From the NCBI GenBank assembly GCA_002189035.1, contig NEEC01000013.1:62001-126000 (forward strand): DNA of 64,000 nt. The letters are read 5' to 3'. The notes beneath the pieces are model-generated. The model was not told the origin of the DNA. It searched no databases and worked only from the letters and a program-made list of their open reading frames with translations. How positions within the stretch are numbered: the first letter of the stretch is position 1; the number at the start of each line of letters is the position of its first letter. This document shows, one piece after another, positions 1 to 11,977 of the stretch. Position numbers and translations under genes: made by a program. This DNA comes from Utricularia gibba (taxonomy: Eukaryota; Streptophyta; Magnoliopsida; Lamiales; Lentibulariaceae).

Positions 1-1
1 A

Positions 2-79
2 AAGAGAAATGTGGTTGCTGATGCATTAAGTAGGAGGAATCAAGGATTGATGAGCAGTATGCTAGTCAACAAATTTTAG
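2..79 (+). pseudogene. Ty3/gypsy reverse transcriptase/RNase H fragment
   Basis: The first 26 codons read KRNVVADALSRRN and then run to a stop. N-V-V-A-D-A-L-S-R is the signature at the end of the RNase H domain of plant Ty3/gypsy polyproteins. The remainder of the polyprotein would lie left of the window. The nearby integrase piece is on the opposite strand, so this is rearranged debris, not an intact element. Confidence 0.7.
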
Positions 80-281
80 AAGTTAAGTATAGAAGTAATT
101 GAGTCTACTGAGACGATGATAGTTGCTATATTAGCAACTCTAAACATTTTTGATGATGCACAAGAACCCTATCTGATGAGAAGCTTACTGGCACTCCATA
201 CAACATCACTATTTCGTCAATGTAAAGTTTTGCTAGTTGATCCAAGGGGTTAGTAGACTTTACAAGAAGAAAATGAGCTAC

Positions 282-497
282 TCAAATCACCCATGTCACA
301 TCCTTTTTTGTCGGTGTTTTTGAAAGGCCAACAACAAAATCCATGGTAACATGATCCCACTTCCATTCTAGTATCTCTAAATATTGTAGTTCACCTTCTG
401 GATTTTTATGCTTAGCCTTCACCTTCTGATAGACATCCCAACATGCAACATATCTTGCAATATCCGCTTCATGGTAGGCCACCATCAATGCTTCTTT
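282..497 (-). pseudogene. Ty3/gypsy integrase fragment
   Basis: The minus-strand reading contains ARYVACWDVYQKVKAKHKNPEG followed at once by the stretch EWKWDHVTMDFVVGL (both part of one frame). This is the junction between the zinc-binding region and the catalytic core of Ty3/gypsy integrases; the D of TMDF is the first catalytic acid of the DDE triad. Only about 70 residues survive before a stop. It is opposite in orientation to the RNase H piece at the window edge. Confidence 0.75.
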
Positions 498-748
498 AAG
501 TCCCTATACATTTTGTTTCTACCAGGGTGCTAAATTAGTGAGTTTTGGGAACAAACAACCTCTTCCCCTACTTAGCAAGTCCCTCAGATATTTGCAATTG
601 TTGTTGCTTTCCTTTAGCTAGTAACTTTTTTCATTTCATAACTAATAGATCATTTTCTTGAGCTTGTTTTACCAAATCACATTATATTATCCATTTATTT
701 TTGGGCACCCAAAACTCACAATTTTACGTCCTCCTCATTCAAGGAAAA

Positions 749-1086
749 GTTCTCATGCAAGGCCCCTAGTACATTCAAGCACATCCTCTTCCCCCCCCCC
801 CCCCCCCCATTCGTAACCAACATGAGATATTATAACTGTCACAAGGCCCCTAGCCATACATGCTTCCCCTCTTCGACAATCATTGTCACAACCAACCCTT
901 GCTTTCCACGATATTGTCCCCTTTAGGCACCCAGCCCCCATGCTTTTACGTTCCCCCATTATAGAGAAAGATCTTATATAAGATTAGTAAAGTCCCTCAA
1001 TTTAAGCATGTCCCCTCCCCCATCCATAATCAATGTGAGATACTAGAACCATCGTGAGGCCCCTAACCTTACATTCTTCCCCACTT
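749..1086. repeat. Diverged tandem repeat with poly-C tract
   Basis: Three related segments begin near 762, 842 and 1003. They share the phrases AGGCCCCTA, CAACATGAGATA/CAATGTGAGATA and a C-rich stretch before CCAT. In the first unit the C-rich stretch has become an uninterrupted run of 18 C at 791-808. No coding potential is evident. Confidence 0.5.
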
Positions 1087-2791
1087 AGATACTCGGAGAA
1101 AGATCAGACATGCAATCATGGCCAATCAGAAAGCACCATGTGTTTTATCAAGGTAATGACATGTGTTTCATTTGGAACAAACAAAGATGAAACATGCAGC
1201 ATGATCAATCAGAAAATGCCACGTGTTTTAATATGGCATTTGCATGTGTTTCATGTAGAATCAAAAGGTACTGTGTATTTTAATCAGTTGGTGATGTGTA
1301 TCTCGTTTAAAGGAATTACAAATAAGCATGAATAATGTTATAAAGAGAAGATAGATGAAGGGAAAAATATTGGAAAGGAGGAAAAGGGGAGGATTGAAGG
1401 GGAATATGCTGATAGAGATATCATTGAGTTTGTAGCATTGTGAACTTCAGTCTCCTAAGAGTTGTGTTGCAAAAATCACATAACTTTGCAGGCTCATATC
1501 AGAGATGTATACAAAAGAGTTGGCTTTGGAAGGAGCTGATTTAGACAAGGATAAGTGGGATGATGGGTTCTGAATGTCAGTGCTATGTTCTATGTGCAAA
1601 TTTGTGCTTACATGACTGTCTATATTGTTCATGATTTTTATGTGTTGATTGACTATGATTCATGATGAGCCCCCGAAAGATAATGAAGAGTATTTAAAAA
1701 ATAATGAAGATGTTGCGCAAGTGAACACATTGGATAGTAAGATCATTCCACTAGAACCAATGAAAAGAAGTAAGAGCAAGATGATTGAGAAGCTACACTC
1801 AAGGCTCTACTCAATACTATTGGAATAAACATTGGACTTAAAGTCTTATCATCAAAAGAGTTCAACTACTGGAGTCTAAATCTACCTTAGAGCCCAAAAC
1901 ATCTCCTCATCTGTTATGTGTGTTATTGGACTTGTTAGGTTTTCCTTTTTATTTAGTTTGGGTTTTGTAATGTTAGAGCCCAATTCTAGAGTATAAATAC
2001 TCTAAAAATGCACTCTTGGAGGAACTTTAGTTCATTTTCATGTATTTTGTGAGGAATTTGTTATTCTTTGAGTACTTGAACACTATTGACTTATCAAACT
2101 TTGAGTTTGTAATGTCCTAGTATTATCAATTCCAATTCCTTCTCCTTCTGAAGTGTGACTCCTAATTTCCCTTCTTTCATAATTTAGTTGCAAGAGATTC
2201 ATTCTCTTGAGGGTAGACTCAGGTGGGTTCCTAATCTTTTTAGATTAGAGGGTTACATCAATTCATGAGATATGTTCAATGTGACTTTTGCATCTTTAAA
2301 TGTTTTGATTATGTTTCAAAAAGAATTTGTTGGTTTGCAGATGGAAGTAGGAAGTTATGAGTTTGTTTTTAAAACCATTGGAATCTATCAAGCCCTAGAA
2401 ACTGGTTTTCGAGTCCAACTTCTAGATTTTGTAACTTTATATTGAGTGCTTGAATTTCTGTGATTTTTGTTACTTGAGAAAGCCTTGCTCCTTAATAACT
2501 ATTTTTATTTGAAATAAGGAAAAGTTCATGAAATATGACATGGTGTTCATGTGTATTGTGATGTGTCATGAAATTCAGATGTAGTGCTTTAACATAAAAA
2601 ACTTATGGAGAAGTTGTAGACACACACTCCTGTTTGTCAAGGATGATTGAGGCAATTCCTTTTGGAGTTTTATTCACCAAATGATATGAGGTTGAGGAAC
2701 TGAATGGAAAAAGGGAAAAAGGGAAAAAAAAAAAAAGGCTGCAACCGTGTGAAGTTGTAAAGGTGGTGGCAAACCCCTCTAAATTTCATGA
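1087..2791. other. Intergenic, no gene recognised
   Basis: AT-rich sequence with only short open frames. A loose repeated phrase, CAATCAGAAA followed by CATGTGTTT or CACGTGTTT, occurs near 1121 and 1204. I see no recognisable gene or complete mobile element. Confidence 0.5.
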
Positions 2792-2799
2792 GGTTAAAG

Positions 2800-3102
2800 T
2801 AGGGCTGTAAACGAGTCAAGCCGGCTCGCGAGCTTTTTCGAGCTGGCTCGAGTTTGAATGATATTTTAGATATTATTTTATAAAGTAATTTTAAGTTAAA
2901 AAATATATAAAAAAAAATTATAAAAAAATTCAAGCTAACTCGAGTTGGGCTCGAGCTTGAATCGAGCCCGAGCTCAAGCCAAGTTTTCCCAGGCTTGATG
3001 AGCTTGAGCTTGAGCTTGAGCCTAAAAATGTGTCATCGAGCTCGAGCTCGAGCTCCAAATTTTCCAGAAAGCTCGGCTCAACTCGACTCGTTTGCACCCC
3101 TA
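2800..3102. mobile_element. hAT-type MITE with 8-bp target duplication
   Basis: A 303-bp non-coding element begins TAGGGCTGTAAACGAGTC and ends GACTCGTTTGCACCCCTA, giving imperfect terminal inverted repeats of about 18 bp. It is flanked on both sides by the 8-bp direct repeat GGTTAAAG (2792-2799 and 3103-3110), the target-site length of the hAT superfamily. Inside are runs of GAGCTCGAGCTC and GCTTGAGCTTGAGC. It has no transposase, so it is non-autonomous. Confidence 0.88.
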
Positions 3103-3110
3103 GGTTAAAG

Positions 3111-3780
3111 GCAAAAGAACCACTGGATCTTGGTTTCTAAGGTATCTAGATTGAAGTTACATAGGTGAAGGGTGTGCAACCATGCATATAAATAGTCACA
3201 TAGTTAACAGACTAATGATATGTTAATTGTTATTATTGATTCTTCATATTATCCAATGAGTCTTTATTCTAAATAGTTGTATACTTACTCTACATGGTTT
3301 TCTTGATTTTATGTATTACATTTAGTACCTTGACTACTAATTACTCTAACAAATGAATGGAAAAGATAGGATTAGATGTTGTAATCCAAGTCATAGGCGA
3401 AATAATCTCATTTTCAGCCATTTTGGTGCCTTTTGTTTGTGAGCCTTGATTGGTCCTTCAAAATGGAGTTCGCCTTCAAACTAATCCTTGTGTTTTTAGG
3501 TTGTCTTTGTGAGTCCTTTAAAAATTGAGTTTATATAGTAAGTTATATCTATTAAACTAAACATATTCACACTATGCTTACTATGGTTGTGTGAATGATT
3601 TTCTTTTTATTTCAACTCTTCCTATATGATGTTCACCAAACTATATCCAATCTTCTTTTGAATTTAAATTTATGGAATAATAGAACCTCATGTTCCTCTT
3701 TAGAAACATGACATTAAAACCTAAGTTCATAAAATGTGAATTTGGGGCTTGACACAAACACCCACAATGAGTTCCATAGT
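3111..3780. other. Intergenic, no gene recognised
   Basis: AT-rich sequence between the hAT-type MITE and a short tandem repeat. Reading frames are short and do not resemble a known family. Confidence 0.5.
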
Positions 3781-3900
3781 CAAGAGAAGTTAAGATAAAC
3801 CCAATGCTCCTTGATATATTTCTTTTCAAGAGAAGTTACGATACAGCCAATGCTCATTGATATATTTCTTTTCAATGGTAACGCTCCTTGATATTAACTA
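3781..3900. repeat. 46-bp tandem repeat, two and a half units
   Basis: CAAGAGAAGTTA begins at 3781 and again at 3827, giving a 46-bp period. Both units continue into CAATGCTC.TTGATATATTTC, and a partial third unit carries GCTCCTTGATAT near 3884. It lies just downstream of the SNF2-RING gene's stop. Confidence 0.7.
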
Positions 3901-4156
3901 CGGCTACTGAGTTAGAGGAAAAAAGCAAGAACTTCAGGCTTCTATTAATTACAGTGTAGTTACGCAAGCTCCCATCAGCTTGTATGCTACTGGTAACTAG
4001 CTGTACATTTCAAACAAAAGGCTATTCGGACGCAACCTCCCTTTCGTTGCTCATGGTGACAAAAAATTGCCTCGGGGCAAAAACAGCTACAATCTAACGT
4101 GGGTGGAGGGCAGCTTAACATCTAACAAGTTGCACATATTTGTGACTGATTATCGA

Positions 4157-7100
4157 TCAACGCCGGGATCCTTCAAATAGGAATCGGAGATCTTCTATGG
4201 TCAGCCGAGCTGCATGGCCGCCGCTTTGATTCTCACCAAAAGCAGATGCAACTATGTTCCTCTTGTTTTCCTGACAACAGGATTTCGATTAGCTTAAACA
4301 AGCTGCATCCCCACAGGGTATTTTAAAGCTAGGAGCACAACGCCGAGATAGACGAATTCCTCATGGTATTGAGAAGTTTTCCATATGAAATTCAGGGGCA
4401 ACACTCTATTTTAAAAGAATACTCCTTCTGCCTTCTATGTGCTTTCTGAATTTCTAATAACAAACGTTAAAAGCACTCTCTAATACAATAACCAAGTAAC
4501 CACAGAATTGAGAGGCATTGACGGAAAAAAAACAGAATCCAATCAAAAAATGAAGTAAACAAACTTTTAATGCAGTAAAGTGCAGCAAAGAAACATAAAT
4601 ATACAGACCTGAAGAGCAAGAATTCGATCCTCAACCGTGCCATTGATAGTCAGCCTAGACACAGTAACGGGGCGTGTTTGTCCAATTCTGTGGGCTCGGT
4701 CAATTGCCTGGTCTTCTGTTGTTGGATTCCACCACAGATCCAACAGAATAACACGGCAAGCAGCAACCATATTCAGACCCAGATTCCCAGCTTTTAGGGA
4801 CATTAGCATGACGTCCACCTACAGAACAACAGGAACTCAGAACTGGAAAAAGTAATGTAAAGCAAACAGCTAGGATTAGAGGATGATTAAAGCAAACAAT
4901 TTAGAAACATTGAAAAAATAACAGATTGAAGAAGGTCCAACCTCAGGTTTCATATTGAAGTCTTTGACAGCTTTATCTCTGGAAGCTATTGACATGGTTC
5001 CATCGAGCCTCCTGTAACTGATAGAGGAATTCTTTAAGGAAATCTCCATTAGATCCAGCATGCTAGTCCACTGGGAAAAAACAATAGCCTTTTCAGCTCC
5101 AAATCTCACTGAGTGCAAGTATGCACCATTAGATGATGAAGCTCCCACAGTATCTTTGGAGAAATCGTTTAATTTGTTTCTTCGACCCATTGATTTGCAA
5201 TGTAAAAGAAGAATATCGAGAGCTGCCTTGATTTTAGTAGATACATAATCCTTCTTTAGAACCCTAGATTCACACAGTTCATAAGGAGCAGAACTACTGC
5301 TATCATTAGCATCAGAAACACATCTTCTTAATGTAGATGCAGAATATACCACATCAGCACCAACTTGCTCTTTGCATTCAGGAGCAGGGCAAGTGTTGTC
5401 CTCACCGGTCAGATATTCTGACACACACTGATAACAGAAAACATGGCCGCACATAGTCACAACAGCATTTTCAGGAGTGTCCTACAGCCGCATTAAACCA
5501 TTCAGTACAGGAAATTCTCATCAATCACTTTTTTTTGTTTTTCCATGCCAAAAATAAAATAACTGCTCATCGAACAAGAAATATGCAGATGACTTAATAT
5601 GACCCAACTAATGAAGTGAAAAAACTTAAGAAATTGCTGCCTTATTACCCTTAGTGAATGAATTAGTGAATTCCAACTGGGCACTACTTTGAGGCAACCA
5701 AACAACATTTTATACACCACAAAAATCTTCACACCAGGGGGGTGCATACTTTAATTGGAATTTGCAAGAATAACAGAAAACCTCACTAACGACTTAATCT
5801 CAGTGAAAAGTTGTCTCATTTGACCACAGATAAGAACAGAAGAAACATATCCAACAACGTACAGGGACCCAAAATTCAAAATAAATAAAAATACATGAAA
5901 AAAAAACTTACCTCGCATACAAGGCATATCGCAAGTGAAGTCTCCAACTTCTTCAGCAGATTAAATAGTAGATCCCTAGGCAAGACCTTGGCCATATCAC
6001 AAGAAACTTTCCCCAAGGGATCAGAGCCCAAACCCTTAACCAGAAGTGGGTGGTCACAAGCTTGGCGAAGACGAAGAAGCATCAACAGTATGTTTGCATA
6101 ATTTTGGTTTACAGTGCCAGCAGCAGCATAAGCCTGAAAACCAGTTTCTCTGGGTAACCATTTCCGGTGAAAACTATATGCATGAAATCACAAATGCTCT
6201 TTCCACACCACAACACAGGGGAAGTGGTGTTAAACTGCTTATTATCAAAACTGTAGTATTACATCAGCATATACCATAAGGTTTTGCTCAAAAGCCATAT
6301 ACTTTAATTTGGATGCATAAAATTAAAGATGCATCTGAATTCTAGGACATCATCTCATAGTTTTCAATCAAATGATTCAGATTGGAGTCCTGGACAATTA
6401 TGCTACCTTACTTAATTGTACATGCCATACAAGGCAGTAATGCAATTCAAAATAGCATCAACATATTATATCCTTCTGCTAACCCATCAACTCCTCATAG
6501 CCTACTTGTAAAACAGCCTCAACATCAATATATCTTCCCGATCAAAACAAAAGGAACAAGCTTTAAAATTAGTTTCCCTATAGAACTCACTGCCTTGTAT
6601 AAATTGCCTTATTAGACGCAGCTGGAATTACAAGTTCTTCTTAACATAACTATTTTCTTTTCTTCAGATAATAGAATAGGCTGATCCATATCCTATTCAG
6701 CACCCTTGGAGTTTAAAAAATTTAAAATAAAGTAAAGAATTATATAGAGAGGTAGACCCACCTTGAACTGCTTCTTAGAATCAGCTTCAAGTGTTAGATA
6801 GAAAGCCCTTTCTTCTGCTGAGAATTCAACCTTCTTTAAGTCAACTTTTTTGGGAGGTAGGTTGATAATAGGTTCACCTCCGATCAATGTCCCTGTTCAA
6901 AAAGTTCAAATGAATTTCAAATATAAAAATTTCAAGACAGTGTTAATTGCAGTAGATGGGTAAAAGGAAAACAAAAAATAACGCAAGTTTGAGAAATAAG
7001 AAAAACAATATACCACATTGTCAAATTTAAATTAACAACTAACAAAACATCATTACAGCTACCAGACATTATAAACGCATGAAATCAACTTGAACTCACA

Positions 7101-9444
7101 TTACCAGGAGACCACCTTGATTATGGCAGAGAAAATGAGGAAACATTGGACATCCAAACAGAAATAATCTACTTTCTGTAAACTGAGAAACCATCAGAAA
7201 TTCACCTTTAGTTCTTCGCAACATGATATTCCTTAAGACAAGATGAAGCTTTTTATAGCCAGTAAATGAGTCCCTTGTTATCAATGCCTTGAGATTTAAG
7301 GCAAAATATTTGTACTTATCGTATGGGTCATATCTCAAAAATCTGAAGTAACTGAACAATTCATCAACAGAATTTTGTATAGGTGTTCCAGATAAACACC
7401 ATCTTCGTTTGGCTCTAATGCTGCAACAGGCTCTAGCCACTTGAGTTCGATGGTTTTTTATCATTTGAGATTCATCCAATACAACTCTAGACCATTTCAC
7501 TCTTGCTAATGTGCCACAGCTGCCATCCAAATAAGCCATATCCATTCCTTTCTTCCCCTTCTTCAATTTCTTATTTAAGGATGCTTTTTTTCGTTTCTTC
7601 CCTAAAAAGGCTGAAGATAATCCATAGTGGCCGCCATCCTTTTGTTCGTCATCATCATCATCCACCAAAGTTTGCTTTGGAACTTCATTCGTCACTATAG
7701 CATATGTAGTTAAAACTACATCATGCTTTGCTAATAAAGCAGGGTCCTTAGTCCTATTGCCTCCATGATAAATGAGAACAGAAAGCCTGGCTTCATCAGC
7801 CACTTTTTCTTCCAATTCCCGAGCCCACTGTCTAAGAACACTGGCAGGGCAAACAACCAAAGTTCCAGCTGTGGGTCTCCTGCTTTTGAAAGTGCTCGCT
7901 GTGTCAGCTTCTGGTAAAATGTTAACATCATCAGATTCTTTTTGCAGGTTCAAGTCATCGAGTGAAATACAACCATTATTTTCATCGCAATCATCCAAAT
8001 TCAAGGCCTCAGATTTGACATTACAGGAGTTTTTGGGTTTAAATCCTGCCTCCAAATACTTCTGCATCTGTATCAGTGAAATCATTGAAACAGTCTTGCC
8101 CAAACCCTGCAGTCAAGGCCGCTCGAATTCTCAGAAGAGGTAGCATGATAACAGAAGGAATGGCATATTCTAGTTCATAATATTCTAAGTGTAATTTGAC
8201 CTGGTCATCTGCCAGAATTCCACCCAAACACAAACCGGATGATTCTTTGCTAAGCATCCATGCCAAAGCAATTTTCTGAAAGTTGAAAAGTCTAAACTCG
8301 ACACAAATATAAATTAAAATAAATGACAAATCTCCATATGAAAAAGGAACCTGGTGCCTAAGAAGAGGAACTGACAAGAGACCGCCAGGTAAAATAGCTT
8401 CAGAAGTAGGCTGATGAAGATTCTGCATTAAGAATGAAAACAAGTTACACATGTGCATATCCAAGTTTACAAACTTTAGAATCGCTGAGTAGGACAACCA
8501 GAAGCATATTCTACAGAGCATTCAATCAAGCATTATAGGTGGAGGGTGAAACCACATGGGCAATTGCAACTGAAAAAAACTTCATCGCAATTCACATCGA
8601 GGATAAGATTAGGAGCATGAAAAGCCTAAGAATGAACTCTACACCCATGAAATCATAGAAAAAAAGAACTTTTCCATGAAACCAACATTTACCTGGACAA
8701 CCTCTTGAAATACAAATCTTTCGTCAGGCCCATCCTCCCCTTCAAATATTCCAGTATGATGCAAGGAATCATTCAGACCACCATGTGCATTAATCACTGA
8801 GTGTTTAACAGATATCAAAGATGGAGGTAGAACCCTATTTACTCTCAATGAATCAACCCCTGCTCCCCGAATTGAGTTTCCATCCACAAGGTTATCCATA
8901 CCATTTTTCTTTGACCATGCTACATGTTGATTCTGTTTTCCATAATTTTTATTTGGGCCACTGTTTTCCCCTGTGTTATTAAAATGTACACTAGAAGAAG
9001 AAGGTTGCAAGGATGAGGAAACGACCCTGATCATGGCCAATTTTTCACGATCACGGAAGCCAACTTGATCATTTACATTAGTATCAGGCATTGAACTTGA
9101 AACTCCAATGTTCTTCACGACGTCCCATCTTTTAGAGGGCAATCGGCACGTCTCATCAATTTTCCTTTTCCATGCAGATACTTCTTTAGGAGAAAGGACG
9201 TTATGAGCTGGAAATTCGATTTTAGGTAACATATCATTTGTCACGTCATGTCTAAAGAATAAAATCTGGCAGAGGTGCCATTACCAATCAAATCCATGTT
9301 ATTTGGAGAATCCCATGCAGGAAGAACCCTGGAGCTCTTAGACGAAGTAGCTTCTCCAACAGGGGAAGCGTTGGAATAATTTTCTATCTCCTGTAAGTCA
9401 GAATCACTGTCACTGTCTGACGAGCTGATATCTATGAGATCCAT
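4157..9444 (-). CDS. CHR28: SNF2-RING helicase-like protein, CHR27/CHR28 type
   Basis: Predicted SWI/SNF2 ATPase with an embedded RING finger. Arabidopsis relatives CHR27/CHR28 act in the nucleus in transcriptional silencing (family knowledge). Coding exons read 9444-8693, 8422-8351, 8275-8201, 8106-7206, 6892-6762, 6133-5912, 5481-4942, 4818-4609 and 4270-4157, all GT-AG with matching phases. Visible motifs: GLGKT (about residue 301), DESQ as the DEAH-box equivalent (511), LSGTP, a C3HC4 RING (C714, C717, C729, H731, C734, C737, C749, C754) inserted before the helicase C domain, and AHRIGQTRP (939-948). Length is about 1005 residues, close to the family. Exon one needs one extra base between about 9242 and 9281 to stay in frame. 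ATG 9444 was chosen because [12 protein letters not shown] resembles the family N terminus. CHR27 cannot be excluded. Confidence 0.9.
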
Positions 9445-9479
9445 ACCAAAACGCACTCTTTCACAAGGAGTAATCGCAT
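9432..9479 (-). promoter_or_regulatory. Overlapping uORF before the SNF2-RING start
   Basis: A 15-codon reading frame starts at ATG 9479, a few bases inside the exon that follows a likely 5' UTR intron (acceptor TTGCAG near 9486). It runs out of frame across the main ATG at 9444 and stops at 9434-9432. Such an overlapping uORF would be expected to lower main-frame initiation. Use in the transcript is unproven. Confidence 0.45.
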
Positions 9480-10080
9480 TTGACCTGCAATCGGAATATT
9501 AAACAACAGCTCAACAAGGAAATAAATTTGAGGTGCACAACTAATGCTTCAAAATGGTGGGGCATAGCTGTACAGGAACACAATATAGGGCAGGAACTCG
9601 TACTGTTAACCAAAGAGATCCCAACTCAATATGCGGAGAAGAATCTCAATCAAAGCACCATTCTTCCAACATCTAACCCAAAATTTAAGGGGGCTGAAGA
9701 GTGACCGCCCCAGAATTCCTGCAGCCACTATGATCAACAAAAACAATAAAAGAAATTCTTTTTCAATTTAATTACACATGAATAAGAAAGGGAAAGACAA
9801 AACCTTAAAACGCATTTTCCGATCAAACTCAGTACAGGTATAACATGCAACTAGGAAACAGTTCATGCAGCTTAACAGTGTAAAAAACAAAGAATTAAAC
9901 CCTCTTAGCTGACCAGATACTCTTACGCTAAGCCGAGATACTCGAAATCAAGAAGCAGATTGCAAAAGCCCCAAACTGTGTGGAAAGTCTTATACCCTGA
10001 GATTTGTAGCAGAAGCCCTAATCCAAGATATCAGAAATTCGGAGCCGCGGCAAAGAAACCTCGTTCCCAATTTAGCTTTT
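9480..10080 (-). promoter_or_regulatory. 5' UTR intron and leader of the SNF2-RING gene
   Basis: A pyrimidine-ending acceptor (TTGCAG, read on the minus strand) lies at about 9489-9484, directly upstream of the coding exon. Sequence up to about 10060 is less AT-rich than what follows and reads like a transcribed leader. The exact start of transcription and the intron donor cannot be fixed by eye. Confidence 0.4.
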
Positions 10081-10925
10081 AAATTACCCGTGTTTTTATT
10101 TTCATTCTATTTCAACATATATTCTTATATTGGTAAAATTATGGAAATTTAATATAAAACTTTAAAAAAAACCATTTTATTTTTCATTGAAATCCTATTT
10201 TCAATCTCTCCTCTCGACTTCAGCATAACTTTTAATAATCCACATGGGATTAAAAAATGATTTAAAATGGTAAGGCCTATTCATACATGTGAAAAACCAA
10301 TTAATAGACTTACCTCTATTGATTTTCAAAACTAAAATGTAGAAATAGTTATTAATTCAACCTAATTAATAAGAATAACTCTTATTTGATTTGATTAAAA
10401 ATAGGCCTTCAAGTTAATTTGAATTTTTTCTCATAATTAATTTGTTTTTATGTGAAGATGAAAAAGTATAATGATGCAAAATTTTTAAATATAAAAACAA
10501 AGAATTCAAAAAAAACAACAAGACTATTGAAACCTATCATTAATTTTTTTTTTATATTATGGTTATTGATACAATGGAATAATACAATCTCTGATTCAAA
10601 TACAATTAAAATAATCCTTGAATAATCCACATGTAGATTTAAACGGTTGAGGTCACATTTGATCAGTATCCAATATGAGGGCAAGAAACAAGTAGAGGCT
10701 ACAAATTGATATCAAACTTGGTTCTTAGTGTAAATGGTGCTTTGAAGGTGGCTTGATCAATAATGAGTGTGGATTGTCCATTAATATTGAATGTTAACTT
10801 GGAGGGATAAAGGGGTTGGTACAAAGTTTTATTTGTCTAGTGTGAAGGGTGCGATAATAGGAGTGATCCTATCATAGTTAGCCAACCATAAAACAATTTT
10901 ACCTACTTGAAAATTTGAGGTATAG
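10081..10925. other. AT-rich intergenic sequence
   Basis: Very AT-rich DNA upstream of the SNF2-RING gene. It contains no convincing gene and no repeat with clear boundaries. Confidence 0.5.
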
Positions 10926-11670
10926 TGATAAAAACGAAAAATTTACAATGTCATTAAAATTGCAAATTTCTCTATCAAATAAATTTGTAAACCTAATTCA
11001 TATTCAATTATACAAAAAATATGAGTATAGTGAATTAGGATCGAATACAAAGAGCTATTTGCTTGTTTTGTGAGGGTTGATGCTTGTTGTTTTTTTCATG
11101 GTTAAGAGATTTAGTCTAAACTAAGATTAAGACAATTAGACGATAATAGAAAGAAAGATAGTAAATGGATAAAAGCATATCTTTATCTAAAATAAAAGAA
11201 GGTGAAGTCTTAAAACACTTAGAGGTAGTATGCTAATAACTACAAATATCTCAACCAAACCTAAAATCATTCACCTAACAAGTAAAATCACAAGTCTACC
11301 TAAACCTTTGTTTTTCCCTAAGTTTTGGTCTACCTCTAATTAAGGCTATTTATGATGAAAACCATAACTTCTCCCTACTAAATATATCTTGATTTGTTAA
11401 GAAAATACAGTGATTAAGTGGTAGTGTGGTCTAGTAATTAATAACCATCCTCATCCCCCTTAGTCACATCTAATTATCTAATCACTCATAATAAGGGAAA
11501 GGAAAACATTTTCATAACATAACATAAAAACCATCTTCATTCCACAACTTAACAACAAGAAAAGAGACAATAACATAAGCAATAATTGGAATCGTAAACA
11601 GTTTGCACGAAAAGCTAAAACTATTTGTCGTTGATTGTGTTCGAATCATATTCTTTGAAGGGTTTCATTT
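10926..11670 (+). mobile_element. Solo-LTR family A, diverged 5' portion
   Basis: Starts TGATAAAAACG and follows the family A order: a run near TTAAAATTGCAAATTTC, then TATCAAATAAATTTG, then a stretch on GATCGAATACAAAGAGC. It is closest to the copy at 60983-62140; both share GAATATGAGTATAGTGA-like sequence and the pair TTTGGTCTACCTCTAATTA. The 3' third is missing or unrecognisable after about 11670. Confidence 0.6.
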
Positions 11671-11977
11671 ATCTTTTTCAAAAATCATCTAAGGATATAT
11701 TTACTAAATAGGATTTTATGGGATATAACTATTAGAGAAATCAGGTTCTTCCATTTGTTTTGGATATTTAAAAAAATAAAAACTCAAAATATAGGATTTC
11801 AAATAGTTGGAATTTGAGAAAAATGGAAGGGGAAAGAATGACATTTGAAATTCCAAATAATAAGGGATAATTTTATTTTTTAATATTATATTAAAACAAT
11901 TTTACTTTCATAATTTTTTTATTTCAAGTAAATCGATATTCTAATATTGTATTCAAGCTTTGGATGTTAGTGCTCAT
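11671..11977. other. AT-rich spacer
   Basis: About 300 bp of AT-rich sequence between two family A copies. Nothing recognisable was found. Confidence 0.5.

Noticed and set aside
4637-4855. Plus-strand open frames overlapping the SNF2-RING exons
   Set aside because: They are antisense shadows of well-supported coding exons.
9252-9284. A possible 33-bp intron (G/GTAATGG ... CTTTAG/A) that might explain the frame change in the SNF2-RING first exon
   Set aside because: It is far shorter than plant introns, and the codon phases on its two sides do not add up to three, so it would not restore the frame.
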